Shown piece by piece: positions 8,763 to 17,577 of a stretch of 64,000 nt of DNA (position 1 is its first letter; each line of letters starts with the position of its first letter). The stretch is taken from the NCBI GenBank assembly GCA_015066105.1, contig SVOY01000002.1, positions 95,034 through 159,033 on the forward strand, read 5' to 3'. The DNA comes from Oscillospiraceae bacterium. Its GTDB lineage: Bacteria > Bacillota > Clostridia > Oscillospirales > Acutalibacteraceae. The notes under the pieces are model-generated. The model saw only the letters and a program-made list of their open reading frames with translations, ran no database searches and was not told where the DNA came from. A program made the position numbers and the translations under genes.

Positions 8763-11147
8763 TTAATCCGACTCTATGTCTTTATTTCTGAAATACACCG
8801 TCACAGCTGTACCTGATGATACAACACTGCCTTTTTCAACGCTCTGTCCGTAGGCCTCGCAGGCACCCTCGGCTGTGGGACCCGAAAAAATTATGTTAAG
8901 TGAGCTTTCGGCCGCAAGCATATTCGCCTCAGCCACGGTTTTACCCGTAAAATCGGGCACCTTAACCTCGTTATAGGTTTCCGCCTTGTCGGTATAAACC
9001 ACAATCACACCGCCCTTTGGCACGCTCTGACCTGCCGCAGGATACTGTGAAACAACGGTTTCACCCTGACCTACCGTTCTGACGGTCAGCCCCTCATAAG
9101 AAGCAAGATTTTTCGCCTCCCACAAGGCCTTGCCCTCAAGAGACGGAGCACAGGCACTCACTCTTTCAAGCTCCTCTTCGGTGTACTGCGGCTCAACATC
9201 AAGATAGTCAAGGGTGCTTGCAAGCACCTCCTTTGCCACGGGAGCCGCAAGCGCACCGCCGCTTGTAACATAGCCCGAGGGGCTGTCTACGCCTATGAGC
9301 ACGGCAACCTCGGGGTCATCGGCCGGGGCAAAGCAAATGAAAGAGGCAATGTAGGTATTACTGCCCGAGTCAAGCTTTTGCGCCGTACCCGTTTTGCCCG
9401 CCACGCGGTAGCCCTCAAGGTAGGCATTCTTGCCCGTGCCCTCGCTTACAACGGACTCCATCATAGAGCAGACGGTTCTGCTTGTGCTTTCGCTTATAAC
9501 GGTGCGCCTGACGGTGGGCTCTGTTTTTTCAATAAGGTTACCCTCGTTATCCGTTATGCCCGCCACAAGATAAGGCTTCATAAGCCTTCCCCCGTTGGCA
9601 ATGGCGCAGACGGCGCTGATAAGCTGCAGGGGTGTTATTCTTACACTTTGACCGAAGGAGGTGCTTGCAAGGTCAACGATGCTCATTTTATCCCTTTTGT
9701 GCACAACGGATATGCTTTCGCCGGTCGCATCAATACCCGTCCTTTCGGTAAAGCCGAAGCGTTCAAAATAATCGTAATAATTTTCCACACCGAGCTTCTG
9801 CCCGAGGGAGATAAAAAATGTGTTGCAGGAATTCATAAGACCCTCTCTGAGTGTCTGACTTCCGTGAGCACGGTGGTTTGCGCAGTGATAAACCGTGTCT
9901 GCAACACGGATGCTCGAGGTACAGTTATGCCCCGTTTTTTCCGTTGCAACGCCCTGCTCAAGGGCCGCCGCAAGGGTAAATATCTTAAAGGTGGAGCCGG
10001 GCTCATAGTTACTTGTGATACAAAAGCTGTTCCACTTTTCAAAAAGCAGCTCAGAGTATTTTTCGCTGTACTCCTTTGTGCCCTCGGTAAGTCCGTCAAG
10101 TGCGGCAAGCTCCTCAGAGGAAAGCACACGGGGATTGTTAAGATCAAAGTCCGGCTTATCGCTCATTGCGAGCACTGCACCGGTGTCAACATCCATAACA
10201 ATGCCGTAAACACCCTTCGCCTTTGTGTCCGAAAGCGATTTTGAAAGAGCGTTTTCAAGAAAGGTCTGTATGTTTTTGTCAACGGTTAGCACAATACCGT
10301 TACCCTCCTCGGGGTCAATAAGAGTTTCGTAGCCCGACGGAATTTCATTTCCGCGCGAGTCTCTTGCAGAGAGAATTCTGCCCTCTTTACCCTTAAGGGT
10401 TTCGTTGTAGTAGCCCTCAAGGCCCGTTTCGCCGTCGCCGTCAGCGTTTACAACGCCGATAAGCGTTGAAGCAAAATTGTTTTCGGGATACCTTCTGACG
10501 TTATCGTTTTCATAAAAAAAATAATCTCTCAGGTCAAGGCTTTTATCGTCCGTGATACTGTAGGGCTCAGCGAAAAAGCTTTCAAGCTCCCCTCTTTTTT
10601 CCGTGCCCGTGTTTTTGCAAAGGCGCACGTTCGGGTTATCGCTTTTCATAAGAGCCTCTTTTATTTTTTCCTCTTTTTCACCCGTTATAACGGCCAGCCT
10701 TCCGGAAAGATAATTGAAGCAGGTCTCCTTAAGGTCGGGGTGCTTTTTAAAGGCAAGGTTCAGCTTATAGCTGTTTACGCAAAGGTTCCACGAGGCCGTG
10801 CTCGTTACAAGCACATTCATATTGCAATCGTAAACCGAGCCCCTTACGCCTCTTATCACCGTATCGCGAAGCTGATTGTTTGCCGCAAGAGTGCGGTACT
10901 GCTCGCCCTTGACCGCCATAATATAAGCAACCCTGCCGAGACAGCCGAACAAAAGCACGGCTATCATAAAAACCGCAAGGCTGATTGAACGGAAGCCGAA
11001 GGCTCCCCTTACTCTTCTTTTAACGCTGTCCTTTTCAAAGCGGTGCACACTTTTGCCGTTTTCAAGGTTTCTTTTTTGCAAGCTGTCAGCCCCCGGAATA
11101 AAAACTCTGAAAAAGTTAAAACAGGGGCTGCTTGAATGCACAGGCAT
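8763..11147 (-). CDS. Class B penicillin-binding protein with PASTA domains (FtsI/SpoVD type)
   Basis: Peptidoglycan transpeptidase anchored by one N-terminal helix (about 55-75) with the catalytic domain outside the cell. Penicillin-binding motifs are present: the active-site SxxK in EPGSTFKIFTLA, SCN in LMNSCNTFF, and KTG in VAGKTGTAQK. Two PASTA repeats follow (about 660-725 and 727-790). PASTA-tailed class B PBPs in clostridial dcw clusters may be the vegetative PBP2/FtsI or the sporulation enzyme SpoVD; the sequence alone does not decide, so no symbol is given. The N-terminal ~45 residues before the helix are unusually long; the start at 11147 is supported by AAGGGA. It lies between ftsL and murE. 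Confidence 0.92.
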   Translation of the reverse strand: MPVHSSSPCFNFFRVFIPGADSLQKRNLENGKSVHRFEKDSVKRRVRGAFGFRSISLAVFMIAVLLFGCLGRVAYIMAVKGEQYRTLAANNQLRDTVIRGVRGSVYDCNMNVLVTSTASWNLCVNSYKLNLAFKKHPDLKETCFNYLSGRLAVITGEKEEKIKEALMKSDNPNVRLCKNTGTEKRGELESFFAEPYSITDDKSLDLRDYFFYENDNVRRYPENNFASTLIGVVNADGDGETGLEGYYNETLKGKEGRILSARDSRGNEIPSGYETLIDPEEGNGIVLTVDKNIQTFLENALSKSLSDTKAKGVYGIVMDVDTGAVLAMSDKPDFDLNNPRVLSSEELAALDGLTEGTKEYSEKYSELLFEKWNSFCITSNYEPGSTFKIFTLAAALEQGVATEKTGHNCTSSIRVADTVYHCANHRAHGSQTLREGLMNSCNTFFISLGQKLGVENYYDYFERFGFTERTGIDATGESISVVHKRDKMSIVDLASTSFGQSVRITPLQLISAVCAIANGGRLMKPYLVAGITDNEGNLIEKTEPTVRRTVISESTSRTVCSMMESVVSEGTGKNAYLEGYRVAGKTGTAQKLDSGSNTYIASFICFAPADDPEVAVLIGVDSPSGYVTSGGALAAPVAKEVLASTLDYLDVEPQYTEEELERVSACAPSLEGKALWEAKNLASYEGLTVRTVGQGETVVSQYPAAGQSVPKGGVIVVYTDKAETYNEVKVPDFTGKTVAEANMLAAESSLNIIFSGPTAEGACEAYGQSVEKGSVVSSGTAVTVYFRNKDIESD

Positions 11148-11211
11148 AAAACAGTCCCTTGTTTAAAAATCCTTCTTTTTAAATATTATTCCGTCACGTT
11201 CGGTTTTATTA

Positions 11212-11658
11212 TTACTGAAGCTCACTCATATCAACCGAAAATTTTCTTTTTTCCGGAATTTTTTCCAAGCCGAGCTGTTTTTTAGCTATTTTATCAATAT
11301 CCTGCTTGGCAAGTATGTTGTCAAGCTGAAGCTTCAGGTTGTTGTTTTCCTCAAGGCTCAGCTGATACGCCGCATTCACGTCGGCCAATCTCTGTTCGGC
11401 GGCACGCAGCTGACTCTGACTTACAAGGGCCATGCTGATAACAGCAATAAAGGCCGCCGCAATGAGGGAGATTTTTGCAAGGGCAATTTTGAACTTTCTC
11501 TGATTTTCTTTGATTACCTGCTGCTTTGTTCTGCCGATACGGCGAAGCTCAGGCTGAGTGCTCTGAGGTCTCTGCTCCTTTTTCGGGGCAGCCTTAGGTG
11601 TTGCCTGAACAAGGTAGTCGTCATAAATATTATTATATTTCATTGCATACTGTGCCAT
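11212..11658 (-). CDS. ftsL: FtsL-like septum formation initiator protein
   Basis: Small bitopic protein of 148 residues. It has a basic, Pro/Gln-rich cytoplasmic region (1-57), one transmembrane helix (about 60-80, IALAKISLIAAAFIAVISM), and then a heptad-like coiled coil (about 82-130, with QLRAAEQRLADVNAAY). Sequence similarity in this family is poor. The call rests on size, topology and position between rsmH and the class B PBP, where ftsL is always found in Bacillota. It should form the FtsL/DivIC/FtsQ subcomplex. Confidence 0.8.
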   Translation of the reverse strand: MAQYAMKYNNIYDDYLVQATPKAAPKKEQRPQSTQPELRRIGRTKQQVIKENQRKFKIALAKISLIAAAFIAVISMALVSQSQLRAAEQRLADVNAAYQLSLEENNNLKLQLDNILAKQDIDKIAKKQLGLEKIPEKRKFSVDMSELQ

Positions 11659-11702
11659 ACAGGCATCACCTTTCCTTTCTTTTTAACGTACTTTATTTTA
11701 AT

Positions 11703-12632
11703 TCAGCGTAATTTTTTTATACTTCTGAGTGTTGCACTTCTTGAGCGGGGATTTCTTTCAATTTCATCCTCGCCGGGCAAAAGCTTTCTGAACACAAGCT
11801 CACCCTCGGGAGTTTTGCCGCAAATGCAAATCGGTGCACTCTTAGGACACTCACAGCCCTTGCAGAATTCCTGAAAGGCCTTTTTTACAATTCTGTCCTC
11901 AAGGGAGTGGAAGGTAATGATTGAAAGCCTTCCGTCCTTGTTGAGACAGCTGAACATATCACCTATTGTGCTCTCAAGCTTTTCAAGCTCGCCGTTTACC
12001 TCAAGCCTTATTGCCTGAAAGCAACGCCTTGCAGGGTGACCGCCCGTTCTTCTTGTTGCGGCGGGAATAGCCTCTTTAATAAGCTCTGCAAGCTCGAGGG
12101 TGGTTTCAACGGGCTTTGTGCTTCTTGCATTCACAATGTTTTTTGCAATCCTCGGGGCAAACTTTTCTTCGCCGTAGATGCGGAAAATCCTCACAAGGTC
12201 CTTTTCACCGTAGGTGTTTACAACATCATAGGCGGAAAGGCCGGTTTTGCTCATTCGCATATCAAGGGGGGCATCGTTGTGAAGGGAAAAGCCTCTTTCA
12301 GCCTTGTCAAGCTGGTGCGAGGAAACGCCCAGGTCAGCCATTACGCCGTCAACCCTTTCAATGCCGAGGGAATCAAGAATGTGGCGAAGCGAAGAAAAAT
12401 TATCGTGCACAACGGTAACATTTTTTTCGCCGCCTATTCTTTCTTTGATAATTTCTATTGCATCCGGGTCCTGGTCAATGGCAATGAGCCTGCCCGTACC
12501 CTCAAGGCGGTTTAATATTTCGCGGCTGTGGCCCGCACCGCCGCAGGTGCAGTCAACATAAATGCCGCCTTTTTCAACGTCAAGTGAATCAACCGTTTCC
12601 TTAAGAAGGACGCTTACGTGTGAAAACTCCAT
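11703..12632 (-). CDS. rsmH: 16S rRNA (cytosine1402-N4)-methyltransferase RsmH
   Basis: SAM-dependent methyltransferase (MraW) modifying C1402 in the ribosomal P site. It opens with the family-typical HVSVLLKETVDSL and the SAM loop VDCTCGGAGHSREIL, and also shows GVMADLGVSSHQLD and the C-terminal NPRSRSATLRSIKK. The start at 12632 is preceded by GAGGATGA and lies 2 bp from the mraZ stop; a TTG six bases upstream is possible but less likely. The cysteine cluster CKGCECPKSAPICICG (about 262-277) is a common variant in clostridial RsmH. Confidence 0.95.
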   Translation of the reverse strand: MEFSHVSVLLKETVDSLDVEKGGIYVDCTCGGAGHSREILNRLEGTGRLIAIDQDPDAIEIIKERIGGEKNVTVVHDNFSSLRHILDSLGIERVDGVMADLGVSSHQLDKAERGFSLHNDAPLDMRMSKTGLSAYDVVNTYGEKDLVRIFRIYGEEKFAPRIAKNIVNARSTKPVETTLELAELIKEAIPAATRRTGGHPARRCFQAIRLEVNGELEKLESTIGDMFSCLNKDGRLSIITFHSLEDRIVKKAFQEFCKGCECPKSAPICICGKTPEGELVFRKLLPGEDEIERNPRSRSATLRSIKKLR

Positions 12633-12634
12633 AA

Positions 12635-13129
12635 TCAATCATCCTCTTCGGTGTCAAGGAATTTACCCTCGCCCAGAAGCTGACGGTAAACTGTTTCCTC
12701 TTTTTCAACGGCCTGCTCATCTGCAGAATTGCCCTGACACATTTTTTCAAGGTAGCTGTCATAGGCCTCGGGGCTCATAACCTCAACATAGGTGCCGAAG
12801 CCCACAAAGATACAGCGCTTTTCAAGGCCTGCCTTTTTGGAAAGCACGGAGCCTATTGTAATTCTGCCCTGGTTATCAACGGTTGCCTCGTCGGTGCCGA
12901 GATAAATCTGCGCAAGAAGATTTCTCTTTTTTGCAAGGTTTGAAATACCCTTTACGGGCTCTTCAAACTGTGCCTTGAATTCGCTCTTGCTGTAAAGCTG
13001 AATTGAGGGGTACTTTTCTGACGGGTAAAGCTTGTAGTAAAAGCTTTCGCCTAATTCTTCACGGAATTTTGCAGGAACAAAAACTCTGTTTTTGCTGTCC
13101 AAATTATGCTCAAAGGTTCCGATAAACAT
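12635..13129 (-). CDS. mraZ: Transcriptional regulator MraZ
   Basis: AbrB-like double-SpoVT domain DNA-binding protein of 164 residues that represses its own dcw operon in other bacteria. It begins FIGTFEHNLDSKNRVFVPAKFRE, split here as residues 2-24 of the first domain. A second copy of the fold follows around residues 85-120 (ATVDNQGRITIGSVLS). An in-frame upstream ATG at 13150 was rejected, because the conserved protein begins at 13129 and AGAGAGGTG precedes it. It is the first gene of the operon; the upstream region holds a strong promoter and GTGG repeats that fit autoregulation. Confidence 0.95.
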   Translation of the reverse strand: MFIGTFEHNLDSKNRVFVPAKFREELGESFYYKLYPSEKYPSIQLYSKSEFKAQFEEPVKGISNLAKKRNLLAQIYLGTDEATVDNQGRITIGSVLSKKAGLEKRCIFVGFGTYVEVMSPEAYDSYLEKMCQGNSADEQAVEKEETVYRQLLGEGKFLDTEEDD

Positions 13130-13182
13130 AAAAGCACCTCTCTTTCTCAAAAATCACAAAAGAAGCGGAGACGGATTTTTCA

Positions 13183-13227
13183 CCACGAAAAACCACAAAT
13201 CCACTCTGAGATTTACCAATTCACCAC
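13183..13227 (-). promoter_or_regulatory. Candidate MraZ boxes (GTGG direct repeats)
   Basis: On the minus strand, GTGG occurs at 13227-13224, 13204-13201, 13196-13193 and 13186-13183. A degenerate TTGG lies at about 13219-13216. Spacings are 8, 10 or about 20 bases, all just downstream of the promoter. MraZ is known to bind short direct repeats with a GTG(G/T) or TGGG core upstream of mraZ; these repeats fit that mode. The link to MraZ is inferred. Confidence 0.6.
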
Positions 13228-13241
13228 TTTTGTGTGCTTTT

Positions 13242-13270
13242 ATTATAATATTACAAGTTTTAAATGTCAA
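13242..13270 (-). promoter_or_regulatory. Consensus sigma-A promoter of the dcw operon
   Basis: Minus-strand TTGACA (13265-13270), exactly 17 bp, then TATAAT (13242-13247): a perfect match to the vegetative consensus. It lies 113 bp upstream of mraZ and reads into the whole division and cell-wall cluster. Confidence 0.88.
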
Positions 13271-13323
13271 TGGGTAAATATAAGTTTTTGAAGTTTTTTT
13301 TGCGAAATTCGAGCATAAAAATA

Positions 13324-13626
13324 AGAGGATACGGCATTCGCCGACACCACGTAAGGCAGTGTTTGTTTCTCGAACAAAATTCCCCGTATTTTTGCCAAAA
13401 GCCTCGCAAGGCGACAGCCTTGCTGCGTTTTGTGGCTTCAATACAAGAAATTTTCAGTTCTTACGAAACTGCGAAGCACTTTAAAATGCGAAATAGCTTT
13501 GCAAGAAAAGGCAAAAATCACCGATAATGCTGACGCATATCGGTGATTTTTAACGCATTATTGTGAAGTTATTTCGCTTTTTAAAGAAATACTGCCTTAC
13601 GTGGTGTCGGCGTTACCGTGTCCTCT
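13324..13626. repeat. Non-coding element with terminal inverted repeats (MITE-like)
   Basis: The ends are imperfect inverted repeats of about 40 bp. AGAGGA...CGCCGACACCACGTAAGGCAGT at the left (13324-13360) matches the complement of 13591-13626 at the right, with a perfect 22-bp core (13339-13360 against 13591-13612). The 230-bp interior has no credible gene but holds a strong hairpin (about 13513-13551). No transposase and no clear target duplication are seen. Together with 13130-13323 this fills the 524-base gene-free stretch between mraZ and metH. A MITE, a REP-like element or a structured RNA are all possible. Confidence 0.6.
13513..13551. repeat. Internal hairpin of the inverted-repeat element
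   Basis: AAAAATCACCGATA and TATCGGTGATTTTT are perfect complements separated by a short loop (ATGCTGACGCA). The stem of 14 bp ends in a T run on the plus strand, so it could act as an intrinsic terminator in either direction. Confidence 0.6.
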
Positions 13627-13653
13627 CATTTGTTTGGTGTTCACTTTTACATA

Positions 13654-16032
13654 TTAATTGGCGTCAGAAGCAATTCTAACCGTATCCATTGCGTCCCTTG
13701 CATAATAGGTTGCGCCTATCATATCGGCATATTCCTGAGTGAGCACCGCGCCGCCGACAATAGTTTTAACCCACGGGGCTTCCTTTTTCAAAAGCTCTAC
13801 AGTTTCCTTCATTGCCTCAACAGTTGTTGTCATAAGTGCGGAAAGGCCTACAATTTTTGCATCGCTTTGCTTTACCGCCTCAAGCACAGCTTCGGGGGCA
13901 ACATCCTTGCCAAGGTCAATAACCTCAAAGCCGTAGTTTGAAAGAAGCACCTTTACAATATTCTTGCCGATATCGTGAATATCGCCCTTTACTGTGGCAA
14001 TGACGATTTTGCCCTTGCTTTCGCCTTTTTTGTCACCCATTTTTTCCTTGACCGCATCAAAGGCACGGCTTGCCGCCTCGGCACTCATAAGAAGCTGAGG
14101 AAGATATACTGTCTTTTTTTCAAAGCCTGCGCCCACCTCATCAAGGGCGGGAATGATTTTTTCGTTGATAACCGCCATCGGGTCGGCCTTTTCAAGCAAA
14201 GCCCTTGCCCTTTCATAGGCGGGCTCACGCATACCCTTGACTATTGCATAAACAAGGTCATCGGAGCCTTCGTTTTGTACCGGGGTTTCTTTTTTAACGG
14301 CGGTCATTTCATTTTCCGCCGCAAAGGCGATATAACCTACACAGCCCTCATCAAGTCCCTTAAGCGCCCTGAAGCTGTGATAAGCCTGCATCATCGCCAC
14401 GGAATCCGGGTTCATTATAGCGCAGTCGAGTCCCCTTTCAAGGGCAAGTGCAAAAAAGAAGGAGTTTGCAACAACCCTCTGCGGAAGACCGAAGGAAATG
14501 TTTGAAACACCGAGACTCGTTTTTACACCGAGCTCGTTTTTTATAAGCTCAACGCTTTCAAGCGTGACCCTTCCGCTGTTTTTATCCGAGGAAACCGCCA
14601 TTGCAAGGGGGTCAACAATAATATCCTTACGGCTGATGCCCTGCTTTTCACACTCAAGCACGATTTTTCTTGCTATATCGAGTCTGCCCCGTGCTGTATC
14701 GGGAATACCCTTTTCGTCAATGGTGAGAGCAATAAGCACGCCGCCGTACTTTTTAACAAGCGGCAGTATCTGTCTTAAGCTTTCCTCTTTGCCGTTGACG
14801 GAATTGATAAGGGGCTTGCCGTTATAAAGGCGCATTGCCTTTTCAAGTGAGGAGGCTCTTACCGAGTCAAGCTGCAAGGGCAAATCAAGCACTGCCTGCA
14901 AAGCCTTCACACTGTCAGAGAGCATTTTATCCTCGTCAATTTCGGGCAGACCTACATTGACATCAAGTATATGCGCACCCTTTTCCTGCTGCTTAACACC
15001 CTCGTTTACAATGTAATCAATGTCCCCTCTTCTTAAAGCTTCCTTGAATTTAGGCTTACCCGTGGGGTTTATTCTTTCACCGATTAAAACGGGCTCAACG
15101 CCTATTTCAACAGCGTGGGTATAAGAGGAAACAAAGGTGTTATTCTTCTCGCAGGGCTTTACAAAGGGAATATCCTTTGTTTTTTCAACGGTTTTTTTAA
15201 TATATTCTGGAGTTGTGCCGCAGCATCCGCCGAGAATACCGACACCCGCCTTTGCAATCTCTGCCATTATGTCTGAAAACTCCTCGGCATCAACATCAAA
15301 AACGGTTTTACCGTTTTCACTGCGCGGCAGACCTGCGTTGGGGCTTACTGTAACGGGCAGTGAGGAATATTTTATGTAATCGGCAATTACGGGGAGCATC
15401 TGACGCGGACCCAGGGAGCAGTTCATACCTATAGCATCAACGCCCAGACTCTCAAGCATGGCAATCATCGCCTTTGCATCGGCACCCGTCATAAGCTTGC
15501 CTCTTTCATCAAAAACATTGCTTACAACAACGGGAAGTGAGGAGCCCTCCTTTGCACCGAGGACCGCCGCCTTTGTTTCATAGCTGTCGTTCATTGTTTC
15601 AATTATGATAAGGTCGGCTCCGTTTTTTTCGCCCTCCCGTGCAACCTCACAAAAGGCGGCAACCGCCTGCTCAAAGCCGAGGTCGCCTAAGGGCTCAAGC
15701 ATTCTGCCCGTAGGGCCCATATCAAGGGCAACAAAGCATTTTTCTTTTTCGCCGTCAAAAAGCTCAACGGCTTTTTTCGCATTTTTAACGGCCGCGGCAA
15801 TATAATCGGCGTAGCCTTCAGTTTTAAGCGGATTTGCGCCGAAGGTGTTTGCAGAGATTATGTTACTGCCCGCCTTAAGATAATCAAGATGAATTTCCGT
15901 TACGGCATCAGCGTGAGTTATGTTCCACTCCTCGGGCTTTTCCCCTGCCTTAAGTCCCTTTGCCTGCAAAAGCGTGCCCATACCCCCGTCAAAATAAAGG
16001 CGTTCTTCTTCAAATAATTTTCTTATATCCAT
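13654..16032 (-). CDS. metH: Cobalamin-dependent methionine synthase MetH, without activation domain
   Basis: Transfers methyl from methyltetrahydrofolate to homocysteine through cob(I)alamin. Domain order is visible. The homocysteine/zinc domain (about 1-290) carries MNCSLGP and the GGCCGTTPEY zinc cysteines. The pterin domain is at about 310-560 (IGERINPTGKPKFKEAL, DVNVGLPEID). A helical cap and a cobalamin domain (about 660-792) follow with the DxHxxG base-off motif in GDIHDIGKN. At 792 residues it lacks the C-terminal SAM-binding reactivation domain of E. coli MetH (about 1227 residues); that domain is encoded by the gene just upstream. The start at 16032 has GGAGG before it. Confidence 0.94.
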   Translation of the reverse strand: MDIRKLFEEERLYFDGGMGTLLQAKGLKAGEKPEEWNITHADAVTEIHLDYLKAGSNIISANTFGANPLKTEGYADYIAAAVKNAKKAVELFDGEKEKCFVALDMGPTGRMLEPLGDLGFEQAVAAFCEVAREGEKNGADLIIIETMNDSYETKAAVLGAKEGSSLPVVVSNVFDERGKLMTGADAKAMIAMLESLGVDAIGMNCSLGPRQMLPVIADYIKYSSLPVTVSPNAGLPRSENGKTVFDVDAEEFSDIMAEIAKAGVGILGGCCGTTPEYIKKTVEKTKDIPFVKPCEKNNTFVSSYTHAVEIGVEPVLIGERINPTGKPKFKEALRRGDIDYIVNEGVKQQEKGAHILDVNVGLPEIDEDKMLSDSVKALQAVLDLPLQLDSVRASSLEKAMRLYNGKPLINSVNGKEESLRQILPLVKKYGGVLIALTIDEKGIPDTARGRLDIARKIVLECEKQGISRKDIIVDPLAMAVSSDKNSGRVTLESVELIKNELGVKTSLGVSNISFGLPQRVVANSFFFALALERGLDCAIMNPDSVAMMQAYHSFRALKGLDEGCVGYIAFAAENEMTAVKKETPVQNEGSDDLVYAIVKGMREPAYERARALLEKADPMAVINEKIIPALDEVGAGFEKKTVYLPQLLMSAEAASRAFDAVKEKMGDKKGESKGKIVIATVKGDIHDIGKNIVKVLLSNYGFEVIDLGKDVAPEAVLEAVKQSDAKIVGLSALMTTTVEAMKETVELLKKEAPWVKTIVGGAVLTQEYADMIGATYYARDAMDTVRIASDAN

Positions 16033-16033
16033 A

Positions 16034-16642
16034 TTATTCCTCCACCACACCGATAAAAGCCGTTACGGATTTAACGGGTGTCATAAAAAACGAATCCGTC
16101 AGGGTTATTCCCAGGCGTTTTTCCGCATCAAGGTAGTCGATAATTTCCCTTTGATGCTTCAATTCAACTCCGCCGTAGCCGGGGCTGAAGCGGGGCCTTG
16201 TTTTTTTGCCGTCGGCTATTTTTTCATTTATCAAGTCGCACCAGCATTCAACAAGCGAAGAGCCTGCCGCATTTATCACCATTGCCTTTACGGCATCAAG
16301 GTGCTTATATTTAACAAGCAGTCTGTCTATGCCTATGCCTGCCGTTGCGGCAAAAACATAAGCCGATTTACAGCCCTCAAGGTTTTTACACAGCGCGGCA
16401 CTTTTAATTTCGCCGAAATCAAAGCAGACCGTATCCTCACCCTTGAAGAAAACACTGCTTTTACGCCACACGGCCTTTGGTGCGGCCTCCTTTTTCACAA
16501 GGCACTCACATTCTTCATAAACACGGTCAAGCTCACTGCTTCCGTCATCAGCCTTACAACCCATAAAGCGGTAAGCCTGTTTTTTGTCGCAGTGTGCCTC
16601 CTGCCCGGAGCAGGAGCAGTAGCAGATTATATTATCACTCAT
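16034..16642 (-). CDS. Stand-alone methionine synthase activation (Met_synt_B12) protein
   Basis: Encodes a protein of 202 residues matching the C-terminal reactivation domain of MetH, which reductively methylates oxidised cobalamin with SAM. The diagnostic segment is RPRFSPGYGGVELKHQ (about residues 144-159), equivalent to the RxSxGYG SAM-binding motif. A Cys-rich N-terminus (CYCSCSGQEAHC) is unusual and could bind metal. The stop is one base from the metH start, so the two are translationally linked. The split of MetH into catalytic and activation polypeptides is known in Clostridia and Thermotoga. Confidence 0.85.
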   Translation of the reverse strand: MSDNIICYCSCSGQEAHCDKKQAYRFMGCKADDGSSELDRVYEECECLVKKEAAPKAVWRKSSVFFKGEDTVCFDFGEIKSAALCKNLEGCKSAYVFAATAGIGIDRLLVKYKHLDAVKAMVINAAGSSLVECWCDLINEKIADGKKTRPRFSPGYGGVELKHQREIIDYLDAEKRLGITLTDSFFMTPVKSVTAFIGVVEE

Positions 16643-16692
16643 AATTAACAGATTGCTCACCAACTTTCATTAGTGGGCACCTTTCGTTTTTA

Positions 16693-17556
16693 TTATTTTA
16701 TTATCGCACTGATATTCTCCATAATCTTCTGCGCTATGTCAGGCTTGTTCATAGAGTAAACGTGCACCGCCCTTACGCCGTTTGCATAAAGGTCAATTAT
16801 CTGCTCGGTGGCATAGGCAATACCTGCCTGCTTCATGGCTTCGGGGTTGTCACCGTAACGGTCAACGATTCTTATGAAGCGTTGAGGAAGTGCCGAGCCG
16901 GATATGCGGCAGATGCGCTTTATTGACTTTGGATTTGTCACGGGCATAATACCTGCAACTACGGGAACGTCAATGCCCGCTTTTCTCGCCCTGTAAATGA
17001 AGTTGTAAAGCAGGTTGTTGTCAAAAAACATCTGTGTTGTAAGAAATTCACAGCCTGCATCAACCTTTTCCTTAAGTCGCTTTATATCCTCAATGGAATT
17101 AGGGCTTTCGGGATGACTTTCGGGATAGCATGCACCGCCTATGCAAAAGCCGCCGAATTCCTTAATTTCACGTGTAAGCTCACTTGCATAGTGGTAGTCA
17201 AGGTGGTCCTTTTCCATACCGTCGGGCATATCACCTCTCAAAGCAAGGATATTCTCAATACCCTTTGATTTGAGAAGTTCCAGCTGCTTATGAATCTCAG
17301 CCTTTGTTGAGGAAACGCAGGTAAGGTGAGCAAGCACGGGAACATCGTACTTATCCTGCAGATTGCCTGCAATGTCAGCCGTAAACTGTGATGTGCCGCC
17401 GCCTGCACCATAGGTAACGGACATAAAGTCGGGGTTCTGCACCGCAATTTTTTCCGTTGCAATTCTCACCACCTCAAAGTTATCCGTTGTTTTCGGCGGA
17501 AAAACCTCCATGGAAAGGGTCGGCTTTTCACTTTTGATTATATCGATTATTTTCAC
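16693..17556 (-). CDS. metF: 5,10-Methylenetetrahydrofolate reductase MetF
   Basis: FAD-dependent reductase making 5-methyl-THF for MetH; cytoplasmic TIM barrel. Family features include SMEVFPPKT at the N-terminus, SVTYGAGGGT (about 42-51), LALRGDMPDG, TQMFFDN near residue 165 and VVAGIMPVTN. Length 287, normal for bacterial MetF. It lies between DUF711 and the MetH activation protein in one operon, so the methyl group it makes is used by the next genes. Confidence 0.95.
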   Translation of the reverse strand: MKIIDIIKSEKPTLSMEVFPPKTTDNFEVVRIATEKIAVQNPDFMSVTYGAGGGTSQFTADIAGNLQDKYDVPVLAHLTCVSSTKAEIHKQLELLKSKGIENILALRGDMPDGMEKDHLDYHYASELTREIKEFGGFCIGGACYPESHPESPNSIEDIKRLKEKVDAGCEFLTTQMFFDNNLLYNFIYRARKAGIDVPVVAGIMPVTNPKSIKRICRISGSALPQRFIRIVDRYGDNPEAMKQAGIAYATEQIIDLYANGVRAVHVYSMNKPDIAQKIMENISAIIK

Positions 17557-17577
17557 GTTGATTCCTTCTTTATTAAA

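Noticed and set aside
9378..10244. 288-codon plus-strand frame opposite the PBP gene
   Set aside because: Lies wholly antisense to conserved transpeptidase motifs; the composition is that of a reverse-complement shadow.
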